NCBI GenBank assembly: GCA_028280845.1
Contig: JANQKZ010000018.1
Coordinates: 1-64,000 of the forward strand
Source of the DNA: Opitutales bacterium
GTDB taxonomy: Bacteria > Verrucomicrobiota > Verrucomicrobiia > Opitutales > JABSRG01
Length of the DNA stretch: 64,000 nucleotides
Direction: 5' to 3'
Shown: positions 25,181 to 34,343 of the stretch, one piece after another
Layout of the letters: every line of letters begins with the position of its first letter
Position numbering within the stretch: the first letter of the stretch is position 1
Notes under the pieces: model-generated
Told to the model about the DNA's origin: nothing
Databases searched by the model: none
What the model saw: only the letters and a program-made list of their open reading frames with translations
Program-made: the position numbers and the translations under genes

Positions 25181-26113
25181 ATGAAAACCACCATCATCGG
25201 CGGCGGGGGCCGCGTCGGATCCAATGCTGCTTTTGCCCTGCAGTGCGCAGGGATTGTATCGGAAATTCAAATACTGGACGCGAACACGGACCTGGCTGAG
25301 GGGGAGGCCCTGGACCTTTTACATGGAGCGTCGGTGTTCGGTGGTCAGAAAATCTACGCCGGAGGCTATGCCCGGGCCGTGGATTCGGATGTATTTATTA
25401 TTACAGCCGGGCTTCGGCGTAAACCCGATGAATCCCGCTTGGATCTGATCAACCGTAATGTCTCGCTCTTTGCCCAGATTCTCCAGTCGATCCAGACGGC
25501 GGGGCATAAGCAGGATGCGATCATCTTCGTGGTGTCCAACCCGGTGGATATATTAACACATCTAGCGGCCTCATTCTTGGACCTGCCCTGGCAGCAGGTG
25601 ATTGGACTGGGAACCATGTTGGATACGGCCCGTTTCCGGTCCCTGATCGCGGAAGCGCATGGGTTGGCCGCAACTCAGGTGAAGGCGCTCATCCTAGGTG
25701 AACATGGTGATTCCATGGTTCCCATCTGGTCCTCAGCAACGATTGGTGGATTGCCCTTGAGTGGATTGAAGAAGTGCAGCCCGGCTTTGCGTAACAAGGT
25801 GTTTGAGCGAACGAAAGGGAGCGGTGCGGAAGTGATCCGCCGAAAGGGGGGCGCCGGCTGGGCTGTGGGGGCGACCATTGCTGAAGTCGTCCACGCTATT
25901 GCCCTGGATAAAGGGGAACTGCTTCCCGTTTCATCAGTGCAACAGGGATGCTATGGGCTGCGCCATGTCAGCTTGAGTGTGCCAACGGTCCTCGGGCGCC
26001 AAGGAGTGCTGGAGCACCGGGAAATTTCGCTTACTCCCAAAGAAACCCAAGACCTCAAACGCTCCGCCCAGGCCTTACAGAAGACAATGGCGCAAGTGGC
26101 GGGGAAGGTTTAA
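25181..26113 (+). CDS. lactate/malate dehydrogenase family protein
   Basis: A 310-residue NAD-dependent 2-hydroxy-acid dehydrogenase. It has the Rossmann motif IIGGGGRVGSNAA at the N-terminus, the substrate-binding DTARFRSL and the active-site GEHGDSMVPIWS with the catalytic His. At the specificity position of the mobile loop (TAGLRRKPDESRLDL) the residue is Arg80, as in malate dehydrogenases, where classical lactate dehydrogenases have Gln. It may therefore act on oxaloacetate/malate, or on another acid, and regenerate NAD for the aldehyde dehydrogenase. The gene is bracketed by two copies of the same REP-like repeat and has no Shine-Dalgarno sequence. Confidence 0.88.
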   Translation: MKTTIIGGGGRVGSNAAFALQCAGIVSEIQILDANTDLAEGEALDLLHGASVFGGQKIYAGGYARAVDSDVFIITAGLRRKPDESRLDLINRNVSLFAQILQSIQTAGHKQDAIIFVVSNPVDILTHLAASFLDLPWQQVIGLGTMLDTARFRSLIAEAHGLAATQVKALILGEHGDSMVPIWSSATIGGLPLSGLKKCSPALRNKVFERTKGSGAEVIRRKGGAGWAVGATIAEVVHAIALDKGELLPVSSVQQGCYGLRHVSLSVPTVLGRQGVLEHREISLTPKETQDLKRSAQALQKTMAQVAGKV

Positions 26114-26243
26114 AATCCTAAATGCTTATATCTAAATATGTATGTCGCTTTGCCCGGTCCCAAATAAACCCGAAACTACCGAACGAAGCGAAACGTGACG
26201 ACAAAGTAGTTCAATTCGAAACTTTAAATTTGAATAAAACCAC

Positions 26244-26323
26244 TCCTGCGGGAGCGACTTTGCGTCGCGAAAGAAATCCTAAATCTCCAACCATCCCTTC
26301 GCGACGCAAGGTCGCTCCTACAA
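26244..26323. repeat. REP-like inverted repeat, copy 2
   Basis: The arm TCCTGCGGGAGCGACTTTGC (from 26244, to 26270) pairs with GCGACGCAAGGTCGCTCCTA (26301-26320) across a short loop. It is the same family as 25047-25127. It lies just upstream of the rhamnulokinase start, and with copy 1 it frames the lactate/malate dehydrogenase gene. Confidence 0.8.
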
Positions 26324-26354
26324 CAAAATATCTTCTGATTTCCGATTTTCTACC

Positions 26355-27833
26355 ATGCCTCAAAACCCTGTCTACCTTGCAATTGATTTAGGCGCCACGA
26401 GCGGCCGGGTCATGGCTGCGGCGTTGGAGGAGGGGAGCTTATCGTTGCAGGAAGTGCATCGCTTTCCGTCGTCCTTTGCTGAGTTACCGAGTGGAAGCCA
26501 CTGGGATGTGCTTCACATTTTTAACCAGATTTTAGATGGTTTGACCGAGGCTTCCCGGCGGTTCGGAGATCGTATAGCGGGAATCGGAGTGGATACCTGG
26601 GGCGTAGATTATGCCTTGTTGGATAAACGTGATCGCCTCTTGGGAAACCCCTATCAATATCGCGACGATCGCACCGACAAAGTGGAAGACAGCCTTTACC
26701 AGAAGGTGTCCCGGGAAACCATTTATCAGGAAACGGGCATCCAGTTCATGTTCTTTAACACGATCTTTCAACTGGGTGCGGAAATGCGGGACAACCCGGA
26801 TCGGGTCAGGATGGCAGGCTCCCTCCTTTTTCTTCCCGATTTAATCAGCTTCTGGCTGTCCGGCGTAAAGGTGCAGGAGCGTTCAATTGCCAGTACAAGC
26901 CAGATGTGGAATCCGGTTTCAGAGGCCTGGTCCGGGCCCATCCTGGATGCGCTTGAATTGCCGATGGATTTATTCATGCCGTTAACCGAGCCCGGTACGG
27001 TGCTGGGGCCACTCACCGAAAAGATTCAGTCCCGTACCGGCTTGGGTGAAGTTCCGGTCATCTGCGTAGCGGGGCACGATACGGGGTCGGCGGTGGCCGG
27101 TACTCCGCTAACTCAGGACAGTCCTGTTTTTCTCAGTTCAGGAACCTGGTCGATCATGGGTATGGAAACGTCTGCGCCGATCATCAATGATCTCAGCCTG
27201 AAATTTGGATACTCCAATGAGGCCGGGGTGGAAGGGACGACCCGCTTCTTGAAAAATATTTGCGGGATGTGGCTGATCGAGCAGTTGCGGGCTAACTGGG
27301 TAAAGGAAGGAACGGAGTATAGCTATGAAAACCTGCTTGATATGGCCCGCGAGGCCCGTCCCTTTCTTGCCGTCATCGACCCGGATGATCCCAGTTTTGC
27401 GAAGCCCGGCAATATGTCCGAAGGGATTCGGGACTATTGCCGAAATACCGGGCAAGCCGTCCCGGAGACCAAAGGGGAATTGGTCCGTGTGGCGTTTGAA
27501 AGCCTGGCCTGCAAGTATCGTATTGTTTTTGAAAAGTTGGAGGAGTTGGCCGCAAAACCATTTGCTTCCCTTCGGATTGTAGGAGGCGGCAGCCAAAACA
27601 CATTTTTAAACCAGTGTACCGCTAACGCTTTGGACAAACCCGTTTTGGCAGGGCCAATCGAAGCCACTTCCATTGGGAATGTGCTGATGCAGCTGAAAGC
27701 CACGGGGGTCATTTCCAGTCTGGCTGATGGAAGGGCCTTGGTGGAAACCTCGTTTCCTTGCCGACGCTTTGAGCAGGAGCGTTCCGAAGACTGGGAAACC
27801 CCGATTAAGCGGCTCAACCGCATTCTATCCTGA
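26355..27833 (+). CDS. rhaB: rhamnulokinase (FGGY family)
   Basis: A 492-residue FGGY carbohydrate kinase. The N-terminus AIDLGATSGRVMAAALEEGS and the HRFPSSFAELPSGSHWDVLH region are typical of rhamnulokinases. IGVDTWGVDYALLD carries the active-site Asp pair region, and GHDTGSAVAGTPL and the C-terminal GGGSQNTFLNQ form the ATP-binding side. It phosphorylates L-rhamnulose, and in this cluster possibly also L-fuculose, since no separate fuculokinase is present. It is cytoplasmic. A 241-base spacer with a REP element separates it from the upstream dehydrogenase, and a secreted sulfatase gene follows after 71 bases. Confidence 0.94.
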   Translation: MPQNPVYLAIDLGATSGRVMAAALEEGSLSLQEVHRFPSSFAELPSGSHWDVLHIFNQILDGLTEASRRFGDRIAGIGVDTWGVDYALLDKRDRLLGNPYQYRDDRTDKVEDSLYQKVSRETIYQETGIQFMFFNTIFQLGAEMRDNPDRVRMAGSLLFLPDLISFWLSGVKVQERSIASTSQMWNPVSEAWSGPILDALELPMDLFMPLTEPGTVLGPLTEKIQSRTGLGEVPVICVAGHDTGSAVAGTPLTQDSPVFLSSGTWSIMGMETSAPIINDLSLKFGYSNEAGVEGTTRFLKNICGMWLIEQLRANWVKEGTEYSYENLLDMAREARPFLAVIDPDDPSFAKPGNMSEGIRDYCRNTGQAVPETKGELVRVAFESLACKYRIVFEKLEELAAKPFASLRIVGGGSQNTFLNQCTANALDKPVLAGPIEATSIGNVLMQLKATGVISSLADGRALVETSFPCRRFEQERSEDWETPIKRLNRILS

Positions 27834-27904
27834 TGGGATTTGATCAGCCGCTACCTCAGAAAGTGGAGTAGAATTCCAAAAAGCTAAATGATCTATTCGT
27901 AAGC

Positions 27905-29320
27905 ATGTCAAAGATACCCATAGCCTTTTCTCTCATCCTTTTGGTTGGAGTTGGTTTCCTAAAGGCTGCGGAGCGGCCAAACATCCTGTTCCTGTTTGCA
28001 GATGACCATACTTATGAAGCGCTGGGCGCAATGGGTAATAAGGAAGTCCGGACCCCTAACCTCGATCGGCTGGCCAAGCGTGGAGTCGTCTTTTCCAATG
28101 CCTATAATATGGGGGGTTGGAATGGCGCAGTTTGCATTGCGAGCCGGACGATGATCCAGACGGGTCGCTTTCTCTGGCGGGCCATGCGCCTGGAGAGCCG
28201 TCTCGATCAGGAAGTCCGGAATGAGCGAACCTGGCCTCAATTGTTAGAGAACGCCGGGTATACGACCTATTTGACGGGGAAATGGCATGTGGAAGCGCAT
28301 GTGGCCAAGATGTTTAACCATGTCTCCCACGAGCGGCCGGGGATGCCAGGTCCCATCTGGTATGACGAAGCCTACGGACGCCCTATTGAGGGGCAGCCTG
28401 ATCCCTGGGACCCAACGGAGCCGCGCTTCTCAGGATTCTGGGCTGGTGGCCAACATTGGAGTGAGGTGTTGGCCGATGACGCCGAGATGTTCCTCTCCCG
28501 CGCCGCCAAATCGGAGAGCCCGTTCTTCATGTATCTGGCATTCAATGCTCCCCACGATCCGCGGCAGGCCCCGAAGGAATACGTGGATCGGTATGACCCG
28601 TATGAAATTGCGGTTCCTGAAAGTTTTATCCCGGAATACCCCTATAAGGATGATATTGGCGCGAGCGCGGAACTCCGCGATGAGGCCCTCGCCCCTATGC
28701 CCAGAACCGAATATGCCATCCGCAAACACCGCGCTGAATATTATGCGATTATCACCCACATGGATACCCAGATCGGACGTATTCTGGATGCCCTCGAGAA
28801 GTCTGGGAAGGCGGACAACACCGTCATTATTTTTTCAGCAGACCATGGCTTGGCGGTGGGCCATCATGGATTCCTGGGAAAGCAGAATATGTATGAGCAC
28901 AGCTTGAAACCTCCTCTGATCGTAGCTGGCCCCGGATTACCGGCGGGAGCGGTGATCGAAACCCGGGTATATTTTCAGGATCTCATGCCAACTACCCTGG
29001 AGATGGCAGAAGTGGAGATTCCGGACTATGTAGAGTTCAAGAGTTTGCTGCCCCTCATACGGGGTGAGCGCGATGAGCAATACCCGAGTATCTACGGAGC
29101 CTACCAGTTGGAGGATCAGCGGGCTATCATTGAGGATGATTACAAACTGATTTTATATCCGCGTATTGACACCTTTCGCCTTTACCACCTCCTGGACGAT
29201 CCCAGGGAGTTGAAGGACTTGGCTAATGATCCGGATTACGAAGGGGTCGTCAAACGACTGCAATCGAGTTTAGTTTCTTTGCAACACGAGATGGAAGATC
29301 CCCTGATTGTCGAGGAGTAG
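27905..29320 (+). CDS. secreted S1-family sulfatase (CxAxR type)
   Basis: A 471-residue sulfatase with a signal peptide (about 1-21). The metal-binding start is PNILFLFADDHTYEALG, and the formylglycine motif is C77-I-A-S-R81 followed by TMIQTG, a Cys-x-Ala-x-Arg variant of the usual CxPxR. The second metal site reads VIIFSADHGLAVGHHG, typical of choline-sulfatase-like relatives. It probably removes sulfate from fucose- or rhamnose-containing polysaccharides such as fucoidan or ulvan in the periplasm, judged from its position between rhaB and fucI. Maturation needs a formylglycine-generating enzyme or anSME encoded elsewhere. Confidence 0.92.
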   Translation: MSKIPIAFSLILLVGVGFLKAAERPNILFLFADDHTYEALGAMGNKEVRTPNLDRLAKRGVVFSNAYNMGGWNGAVCIASRTMIQTGRFLWRAMRLESRLDQEVRNERTWPQLLENAGYTTYLTGKWHVEAHVAKMFNHVSHERPGMPGPIWYDEAYGRPIEGQPDPWDPTEPRFSGFWAGGQHWSEVLADDAEMFLSRAAKSESPFFMYLAFNAPHDPRQAPKEYVDRYDPYEIAVPESFIPEYPYKDDIGASAELRDEALAPMPRTEYAIRKHRAEYYAIITHMDTQIGRILDALEKSGKADNTVIIFSADHGLAVGHHGFLGKQNMYEHSLKPPLIVAGPGLPAGAVIETRVYFQDLMPTTLEMAEVEIPDYVEFKSLLPLIRGERDEQYPSIYGAYQLEDQRAIIEDDYKLILYPRIDTFRLYHLLDDPRELKDLANDPDYEGVVKRLQSSLVSLQHEMEDPLIVEE

Positions 29321-29416
29321 GGGTTCCCCGAAGCTCTTTGAAAAAGTGTCGCTTCTTTATTCCAAATCGTGTGCGGACCTGTTGTTATCAGTACTAAATC
29401 TCAAACGATTAGCCGA

Positions 29417-31219
29417 ATGTCTGAATCTACCCCATCTCCCTCTCCCTGGTCTGGAACCCTGCCCGCAATCGGGATACGCCCCACCGTGGATGGCCGCCTC
29501 GGCGGAGTCCGTGAATCGCTGGATGCACGCTGTATGCAAATGGCTCAGTCTGCGGCCGATTTATTGACTGCGCATATACGCTATCCCAATGGCGAGCCCG
29601 TCCGCTGTGTGATCGCGGACACGAATATTGGGGGAGTGGCCGAGGCTGCGGCTTGTGCAGAGAAATTTGAGCGGGAAGGGGTTGGGGTCTCCCTGACGGT
29701 GACGCCTTGCTGGTGTTATGGCTCGGAGACGATGGACATGGATCCGCTCATCCCTAAGGCAGTGTGGGGATTTAATGGGACGGAGCGGCCCGGGGCCGTC
29801 TACCTGGCAGCCGTCCTTGCCGGGCATGCCCAAAAAGGGCTACCGGCTTTCGGCATTTATGGGCGGGATGTTCAGGATCTGGACGACACGAGTATTCCCG
29901 ACGATGTGCAGGATAAACTGTTGCGTTTTGCCCGTACAGGTCTGGCGGTCGCCCTGATGAAGGGCCGATCCTATTGCTCCATGGGGGGGACCTCCATGGG
30001 GATTGCGGGCAGTGTGGTGGATTCTGGGTTCTTTGAAGACTACCTCGGTATGCGCGTAGAAGCCGTGGATATGGCGGAGTTTGCCGGACGGATGAAAACC
30101 GGACTGTATGATGAAGCTGAATACAAACGGGCCCTGGAGTGGGTGAAGACGAATTGTAGCGAAGGAAAGGATTATAACGAGACGGAAAAAACACGCAGCC
30201 GCGAACAGTTGGACTCGGAGTGGGAAGACAGTGTGAAGATGGCTCTGATCGCGCGGGACCTGATGGTCGGTAACCCTCGACTGGCGGAGATGGGGTATGC
30301 TGAACAAGGTTTGGGCCACAACGCGATCTGCGGAGGGTTCCAGGGGCAACGGCAATGGACCGACTACTTCCCCAATGGCGATTTCATGGAAGCCGTTTTG
30401 AACACGACCTATGACTGGAATGGGCAACGGGCTCCCTACATCCTGGCGACGGAAAACGACGCTTTAAACGGGGTCACCATGTTGATGGGACATTTACTCA
30501 CCGGAACGGCCCAGATCTTTGCGGATCTGCGAACGTATTGGAGTCCTCATGCGGTGGAACGTTTAACGGGTCACCGCTTGGAGGGAGAGGCGGCCTCCGG
30601 GCTGTTGCACCTGATTAATTCGGGTCCTGCGACCCTGGATGGGACCGGGCAACACAAAGATGCCGAGGGTAACCCCGCCATTAAACCGTTCTGGGAGGTG
30701 GCGGAAGCGGAAGCCAAGGCCTGTTATGCGAACACAACCTGGCATCCATCGGTCACGGAGTATTTCCCCGGAGGTGGCTGGTCTACCCGCTATCTGACGA
30801 AAGGTAAGATGCCCGCGACCATAGCCCGCCTCAACCTGGCGAAAGGAATCGGACCTGTTCTCCAACTGGCTGAGGGATGGGCGGTCGATTTGCCGGAAAA
30901 TGTGCATGATGTCCTCGACCAACGGACAAACCCAACCTGGCCCACAACTTGGTTTGCGCCCCGCACTGGCGGAGATGGCGTATTCCGGGATGCCTACTCG
31001 GTCATGAATGCCTGGGGAGCCAATCACTGTGTCATGAGTTATGGCCACATCGGAGCGGACCTGCTGTCTCTGGCAGCGCTGCTACGTATCCCGGTTTACA
31101 TGCATAACTTGCCGGACAAGGCCGTATTTCGGCCCAACGCCTGGAACCTGTTTGGCACGGTGGACCTCGAAGGAGCCGATTTCCGTGCCTGCAAGAATTA
31201 TGGTCCCCTCTACGGATAA
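29417..31219 (+). CDS. fucI: L-fucose isomerase
   Basis: A 600-residue enzyme (E. coli FucI 591) converting L-fucose to L-fuculose with manganese. The start at 29417 ([22 protein letters not shown]) is taken because the family begins just before the conserved [10 protein letters not shown]. Characteristic stretches are [30 protein letters not shown] (here abbreviated by its first and last motifs [12 protein letters not shown] and [11 protein letters not shown]), [17 protein letters not shown] and EGDAASG-like [15 protein letters not shown]. The C-terminus has the final AFRPxAW-like stretch [11 protein letters not shown] hairpin overlaps its stop codon. The fucose permease gene follows. Confidence 0.95.
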   Translation: MSESTPSPSPWSGTLPAIGIRPTVDGRLGGVRESLDARCMQMAQSAADLLTAHIRYPNGEPVRCVIADTNIGGVAEAAACAEKFEREGVGVSLTVTPCWCYGSETMDMDPLIPKAVWGFNGTERPGAVYLAAVLAGHAQKGLPAFGIYGRDVQDLDDTSIPDDVQDKLLRFARTGLAVALMKGRSYCSMGGTSMGIAGSVVDSGFFEDYLGMRVEAVDMAEFAGRMKTGLYDEAEYKRALEWVKTNCSEGKDYNETEKTRSREQLDSEWEDSVKMALIARDLMVGNPRLAEMGYAEQGLGHNAICGGFQGQRQWTDYFPNGDFMEAVLNTTYDWNGQRAPYILATENDALNGVTMLMGHLLTGTAQIFADLRTYWSPHAVERLTGHRLEGEAASGLLHLINSGPATLDGTGQHKDAEGNPAIKPFWEVAEAEAKACYANTTWHPSVTEYFPGGGWSTRYLTKGKMPATIARLNLAKGIGPVLQLAEGWAVDLPENVHDVLDQRTNPTWPTTWFAPRTGGDGVFRDAYSVMNAWGANHCVMSYGHIGADLLSLAALLRIPVYMHNLPDKAVFRPNAWNLFGTVDLEGADFRACKNYGPLYG

Positions 31220-31236
31220 GGGCGTTACCCTTATCC
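31214..31236 (+). terminator. hairpin overlapping the fucI stop codon
   Basis: GGATAAGGG (31214-31222) and CCCTTATCC (31228-31236) form a perfect 9-bp stem with a 5-base loop. The TAA stop of fucI (31217-31219) lies within the 5' arm. No U-tract follows, so it may be an mRNA 3' stabiliser or a weak or factor-dependent terminator rather than a strong intrinsic one. Confidence 0.5.
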
Positions 31237-31558
31237 GAAATTACTGGTTCGAAATCCGAATTATGACCAACATGTATGAGAGGGTAAAACTCTCGACTGA
31301 GCCAAGTCTGCCTTTTCTGTGGTGATGACCGGTGAGTTAGCTAAGTAGGGGAATATTCTTCTCATTAAAGGAGTTACCCCTGCGGCTAGCTCCTGAATGG
31401 CGCTAGCCGGAATGGCCCATGTTCAATGCGCAAATCCCAAGGAACGACCAAATTTGAACCCCCCAATAATTTCCAAGACCTGAATAAATCAAAAATTTTG
31501 TATCTTGAACCTTAGTCACTCTTTGGACCTTAGTCATTGGGTCCTTTAATTTTTCCCC
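31237..31558 (+). other. fucI-fucP intergenic spacer
   Basis: There is no gene in this 322-base spacer. It holds a second hairpin, GGCTAGC (31384-31390) with GCTAGCC (31402-31408), and a run of short quasi-repeats with CCTTAGTCA-type words at about 31500-31555. A promoter for fucP is likely here, but I cannot place one. Confidence 0.5.
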
Positions 31559-32962
31559 ATGTCTGATACCCCCACTCACCCCAAAGTCGTTCCCACCGAA
31601 TACATCTGGCCATTTATTATGGTGACCTCGCTGTTTGCCTTATGGGGGTTTGCCAATGATATTACCAACCCCTTGGTGCGGGCCTTCCGGGAGATTTTTT
31701 TGATCTCGAACGCTCAGAGCAGCCTGGTGCAGGCAGCCTTTTATGGGGGCTATGCCACCATGGCGATTCCGGCCGCCCTGGTGATTCGAAAGCTATCCTT
31801 TAAATGGGGGATCATGGTGGGTCTGGCGCTTTACGCGATTGGTGCGCTGCTGACCATCCCGGCAAGCCTGTTTGCCCAATTTAATATCTTTCTGGTCGGG
31901 TTCTATGTGTTGACCTTTGGTCTGGCCTTTCTGGAGACCAGTGCGAATCCCTACATCCTATCCATGGGGCCGGCCGAGACCGCAACACGGCGATTAAACC
32001 TGGCCCAAGCTTTCAACCCCATGGGATCCCTTTCCGGGATGCTAGTCGCCAGTATGCTGGTCCTCCCCAATTTACAAGTCGCCGAGTTTCGTGAAACCGA
32101 ACGGGCCGCTCATCCGGAATACGCTGACATGTTGCCGAGTGAAGTGGATGGATTGCTCCTGCAGTCCTTGGAAACCTTCGCCGAGACGGAGCCGGAAGCC
32201 CATGCGGATATGGTATCGGCGGATCTTACGACTGTGATGATTCCCTATGTGGTCATCTCTATGGTTGTCTTGCTGGTACTGGTCTTATTCATCGTGAATA
32301 AAATGCCGGATACCGGAAAGGAGGAGGAGCAAATCAAACTGGGGGTGCTCATGAAGCACCTGTGTAATGTCCATTATCTGGGTGGGGTGGTAGCCCAGAC
32401 CTTTTACGTGGGAGCGCAGATCATGTGCTGGACGTTTATTATCCACTACGGCATGACCTTGCTCGGCTTGTCCGCAGCCCAAGCTCAAAACTATAACATC
32501 CTGGCGATGGTCATCTTCCTCACCAGTCGCTTTATCTGCACCTTCTTCCTGAAATACGTCAGGCCAGGGCTATTGTTGGGGCTGCTGGCTATCGGGGGTA
32601 TGGTTCTGACACTGGGCGCCATTTTTATCCAGAACATAGTGGGGCTTTACTGTCTGGTTGGCGTCTCTGCCTGTATGTCGCTCATGTTTCCCACCATTTA
32701 TGGAATCGCGTTGGACGGCCTTACTCCCAATGACGCCAAGCTGGGGTCCGCCGGGCTGATTTTTGCGATCGTCGGAGGCGCGCTCATGCCTCGTTGGCAG
32801 GGCAGTATCATTGACGGAGAAGGGATGACCCTCCTCGGCATGGATCTGGAATCGGTCCGTGTCTCCTTTTTCCTGCCGGTGTTCTGCTTTATCGTGGTGG
32901 CCATCTATGGTTTCCTGTCCAACCGGCTCGAAAATAAACAGGGCCTGGAGCGTCCGGAATAA
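31559..32962 (+). CDS. fucP: L-fucose:H+ symporter-type MFS permease
   Basis: A 467-residue inner-membrane transporter with twelve hydrophobic helices. The N-terminal helix has FIMVTSLFALWGFANDITNPLVRAF (key motif LWGFANDITNPL), followed by AFYGGYATMAIPAA, and FLETSANPYILSMGP, which are strongly typical of FucP. An extra hydrophilic stretch at about 180-225 between helices 6 and 7 is rich in Glu. Close to the C-terminus YGIALDGLTPNDAKLGSAGL is also family-specific. It should import fucose with protons for FucI. It has no Shine-Dalgarno sequence and is convergent with an oxidoreductase gene 14 bases downstream. Confidence 0.93.
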   Translation: MSDTPTHPKVVPTEYIWPFIMVTSLFALWGFANDITNPLVRAFREIFLISNAQSSLVQAAFYGGYATMAIPAALVIRKLSFKWGIMVGLALYAIGALLTIPASLFAQFNIFLVGFYVLTFGLAFLETSANPYILSMGPAETATRRLNLAQAFNPMGSLSGMLVASMLVLPNLQVAEFRETERAAHPEYADMLPSEVDGLLLQSLETFAETEPEAHADMVSADLTTVMIPYVVISMVVLLVLVLFIVNKMPDTGKEEEQIKLGVLMKHLCNVHYLGGVVAQTFYVGAQIMCWTFIIHYGMTLLGLSAAQAQNYNILAMVIFLTSRFICTFFLKYVRPGLLLGLLAIGGMVLTLGAIFIQNIVGLYCLVGVSACMSLMFPTIYGIALDGLTPNDAKLGSAGLIFAIVGGALMPRWQGSIIDGEGMTLLGMDLESVRVSFFLPVFCFIVVAIYGFLSNRLENKQGLERPE

Positions 32963-32976
32963 GCCTGGAAGCTCAA

Positions 32977-34146
32977 TCAAAACGATGCTTCAAAATCCTT
33001 CAGGGAAGCTCGTGGCTTATCAGCCTTCCGGACCGTAGAGTTGCGTATCAAACTGTCCAGTTTCGCAGCGTAGGTCGAAGCATTTAAGGGCAGGTCCAGG
33101 GGTTCATTTTGAAAGTGGGAAAGGAGCATGGCGTTCGCCAGTTCTATGCTGTGCAGTCCCTCTTCTGCGGGAGCGATCAGCGGGGCCCCGGTTAGAATCG
33201 CATCGACAAAATTGCTTAAGATCCGGTCATGACCGGGGCCCGTGTCTTCAAAGGAGGTTTGCTGTAGCGAGGTGGGCGGTTTACTGAATCCGCCAGAGTG
33301 GCTTTGACTGAATTGTCGGGCAGGGGTGTCGTTTCTTAAAAACTCGAGACCGCTGGCGTGAACAGTGACGAGGCCATGGTCTGCTGCAATTTCGAGACGA
33401 TTGACCCCGGGAGCCTCGCCGGTTGTGGTGGTGAACACCCCGGTCGTTCCCTGATCGTATTCCAGGTAGGCCGTCACGGCATCTTCGACCTCAATGTCGT
33501 GGAAACGCCCCAGCTGACAAAATGCCCGGACTTGTTTCGGCATGCCAAACAGCCAGGCCCAGAGATCGAGCTGGTGTGGACATTGATTGAGGAGAACCCC
33601 GCCGCCTTCTCCCTTCCAGGTGGCTCGCCATTGGCTGGATTGATAATAGGCTTCTGTCCGAAACCAATCCGTTATGGTCCAATGAATGCGGTGAATGCTG
33701 CCCAGCTCTTTATCGTCGATCATTGCTTTTAGCTGTTGATAGCGAGGATCGGTGCGCTGGTTAAACATAGCGGCAAAGACCAGGCTCTTGCCCGTATGGG
33801 CGGCGATCAATTGTTCGGCCTCCGCTTTGTGGACGGCGATTGGCTTCTCGAGGAGGACATGTTTGCCTGCTTCCAGGGCTGCTATCCCCTGGGGGACATG
33901 ATCGAAATGCGGCGTCGCAATCAAGACCGCATCGACCTCTCGGCATTGGAGCAAAGCCTCGGCCTCCTGAAAGTGCTTCGCCATAGGAAAAGGCTGCAAG
34001 CGCTCGGGGGATCGGTTGCAAACAGCAGACAGCACTGCTCCCTTCACCTTTCCCTCCAGAATGGCATTCGCGTGCGCGGTACCGATATTTCCCATTCCAA
34101 TGATACCTATTCTGACCTGATCCATGTTCCGAAAGTAGGAAGCCAA
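32977..34146 (-). CDS. Gfo/Idh/MocA-family oxidoreductase
   Basis: A 389-residue NAD(P)-dependent oxidoreductase. The Rossmann motif is RIGIIGMGNIGTAHANAI, and the catalytic lysine is in LLEKPIAVHKAEAEQL. The substrate-domain motif GGGVLLNQCPHQLDLWAWLFG carries the usual QxxHxxD His-Asp pair. Initiation may be at 34146 (MASYFRNMDQ) or at the internal Met, 34125. It is convergent with fucP and divergent from the tRNA-bearing spacer, apparently monocistronic. Fucose or rhamnose derivatives, or sugar acids, are possible substrates by context only. Confidence 0.9.
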   Translation of the reverse strand: MASYFRNMDQVRIGIIGMGNIGTAHANAILEGKVKGAVLSAVCNRSPERLQPFPMAKHFQEAEALLQCREVDAVLIATPHFDHVPQGIAALEAGKHVLLEKPIAVHKAEAEQLIAAHTGKSLVFAAMFNQRTDPRYQQLKAMIDDKELGSIHRIHWTITDWFRTEAYYQSSQWRATWKGEGGGVLLNQCPHQLDLWAWLFGMPKQVRAFCQLGRFHDIEVEDAVTAYLEYDQGTTGVFTTTTGEAPGVNRLEIAADHGLVTVHASGLEFLRNDTPARQFSQSHSGGFSKPPTSLQQTSFEDTGPGHDRILSNFVDAILTGAPLIAPAEEGLHSIELANAMLLSHFQNEPLDLPLNASTYAAKLDSLIRNSTVRKADKPRASLKDFEASF

Positions 34147-34215
34147 ACCAAAAATGGAAAATGGAAAATTGCGTCCCGGCGTCGTTTACTACATCGGGGC
34201 AATGGCGTGCCATCC

Positions 34216-34343
34216 GAAGCTGGAGCGCCTGGAGTCGTTCGGCCCCACTTCGCTTGCGTTCCAGCAAGCTACGGCTTGTCCGCCGGAGCCTTGGCGTAGG
34301 CGGGAGGGGCATCCTTCGCATTTCGCTGCGCTTCAGCGTAGGA
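34216..34343. repeat. GC-rich dispersed-type repeat next to tRNA-Arg
   Basis: This stretch has a strongly patterned composition with short inverted words, e.g. TCCGCC (34279-34284) with GGCGGGA-like partner words around 34300, and CTTCGCATTTCGCTGCGCTTC further on. It encodes nothing convincing. It lies immediately downstream (in transcription sense) of the tRNA. It resembles the small hairpin-rich intergenic repeats common in verrucomicrobial genomes; a copy count in the whole genome would be needed to confirm this. Confidence 0.45.

Noticed and set aside
29417-31219. The large isomerase as an arabinose isomerase
   Set aside because: Length, the GSETMDMD and NGTERPGA motifs and the adjacent FucP-type permease identify it as L-fucose isomerase.
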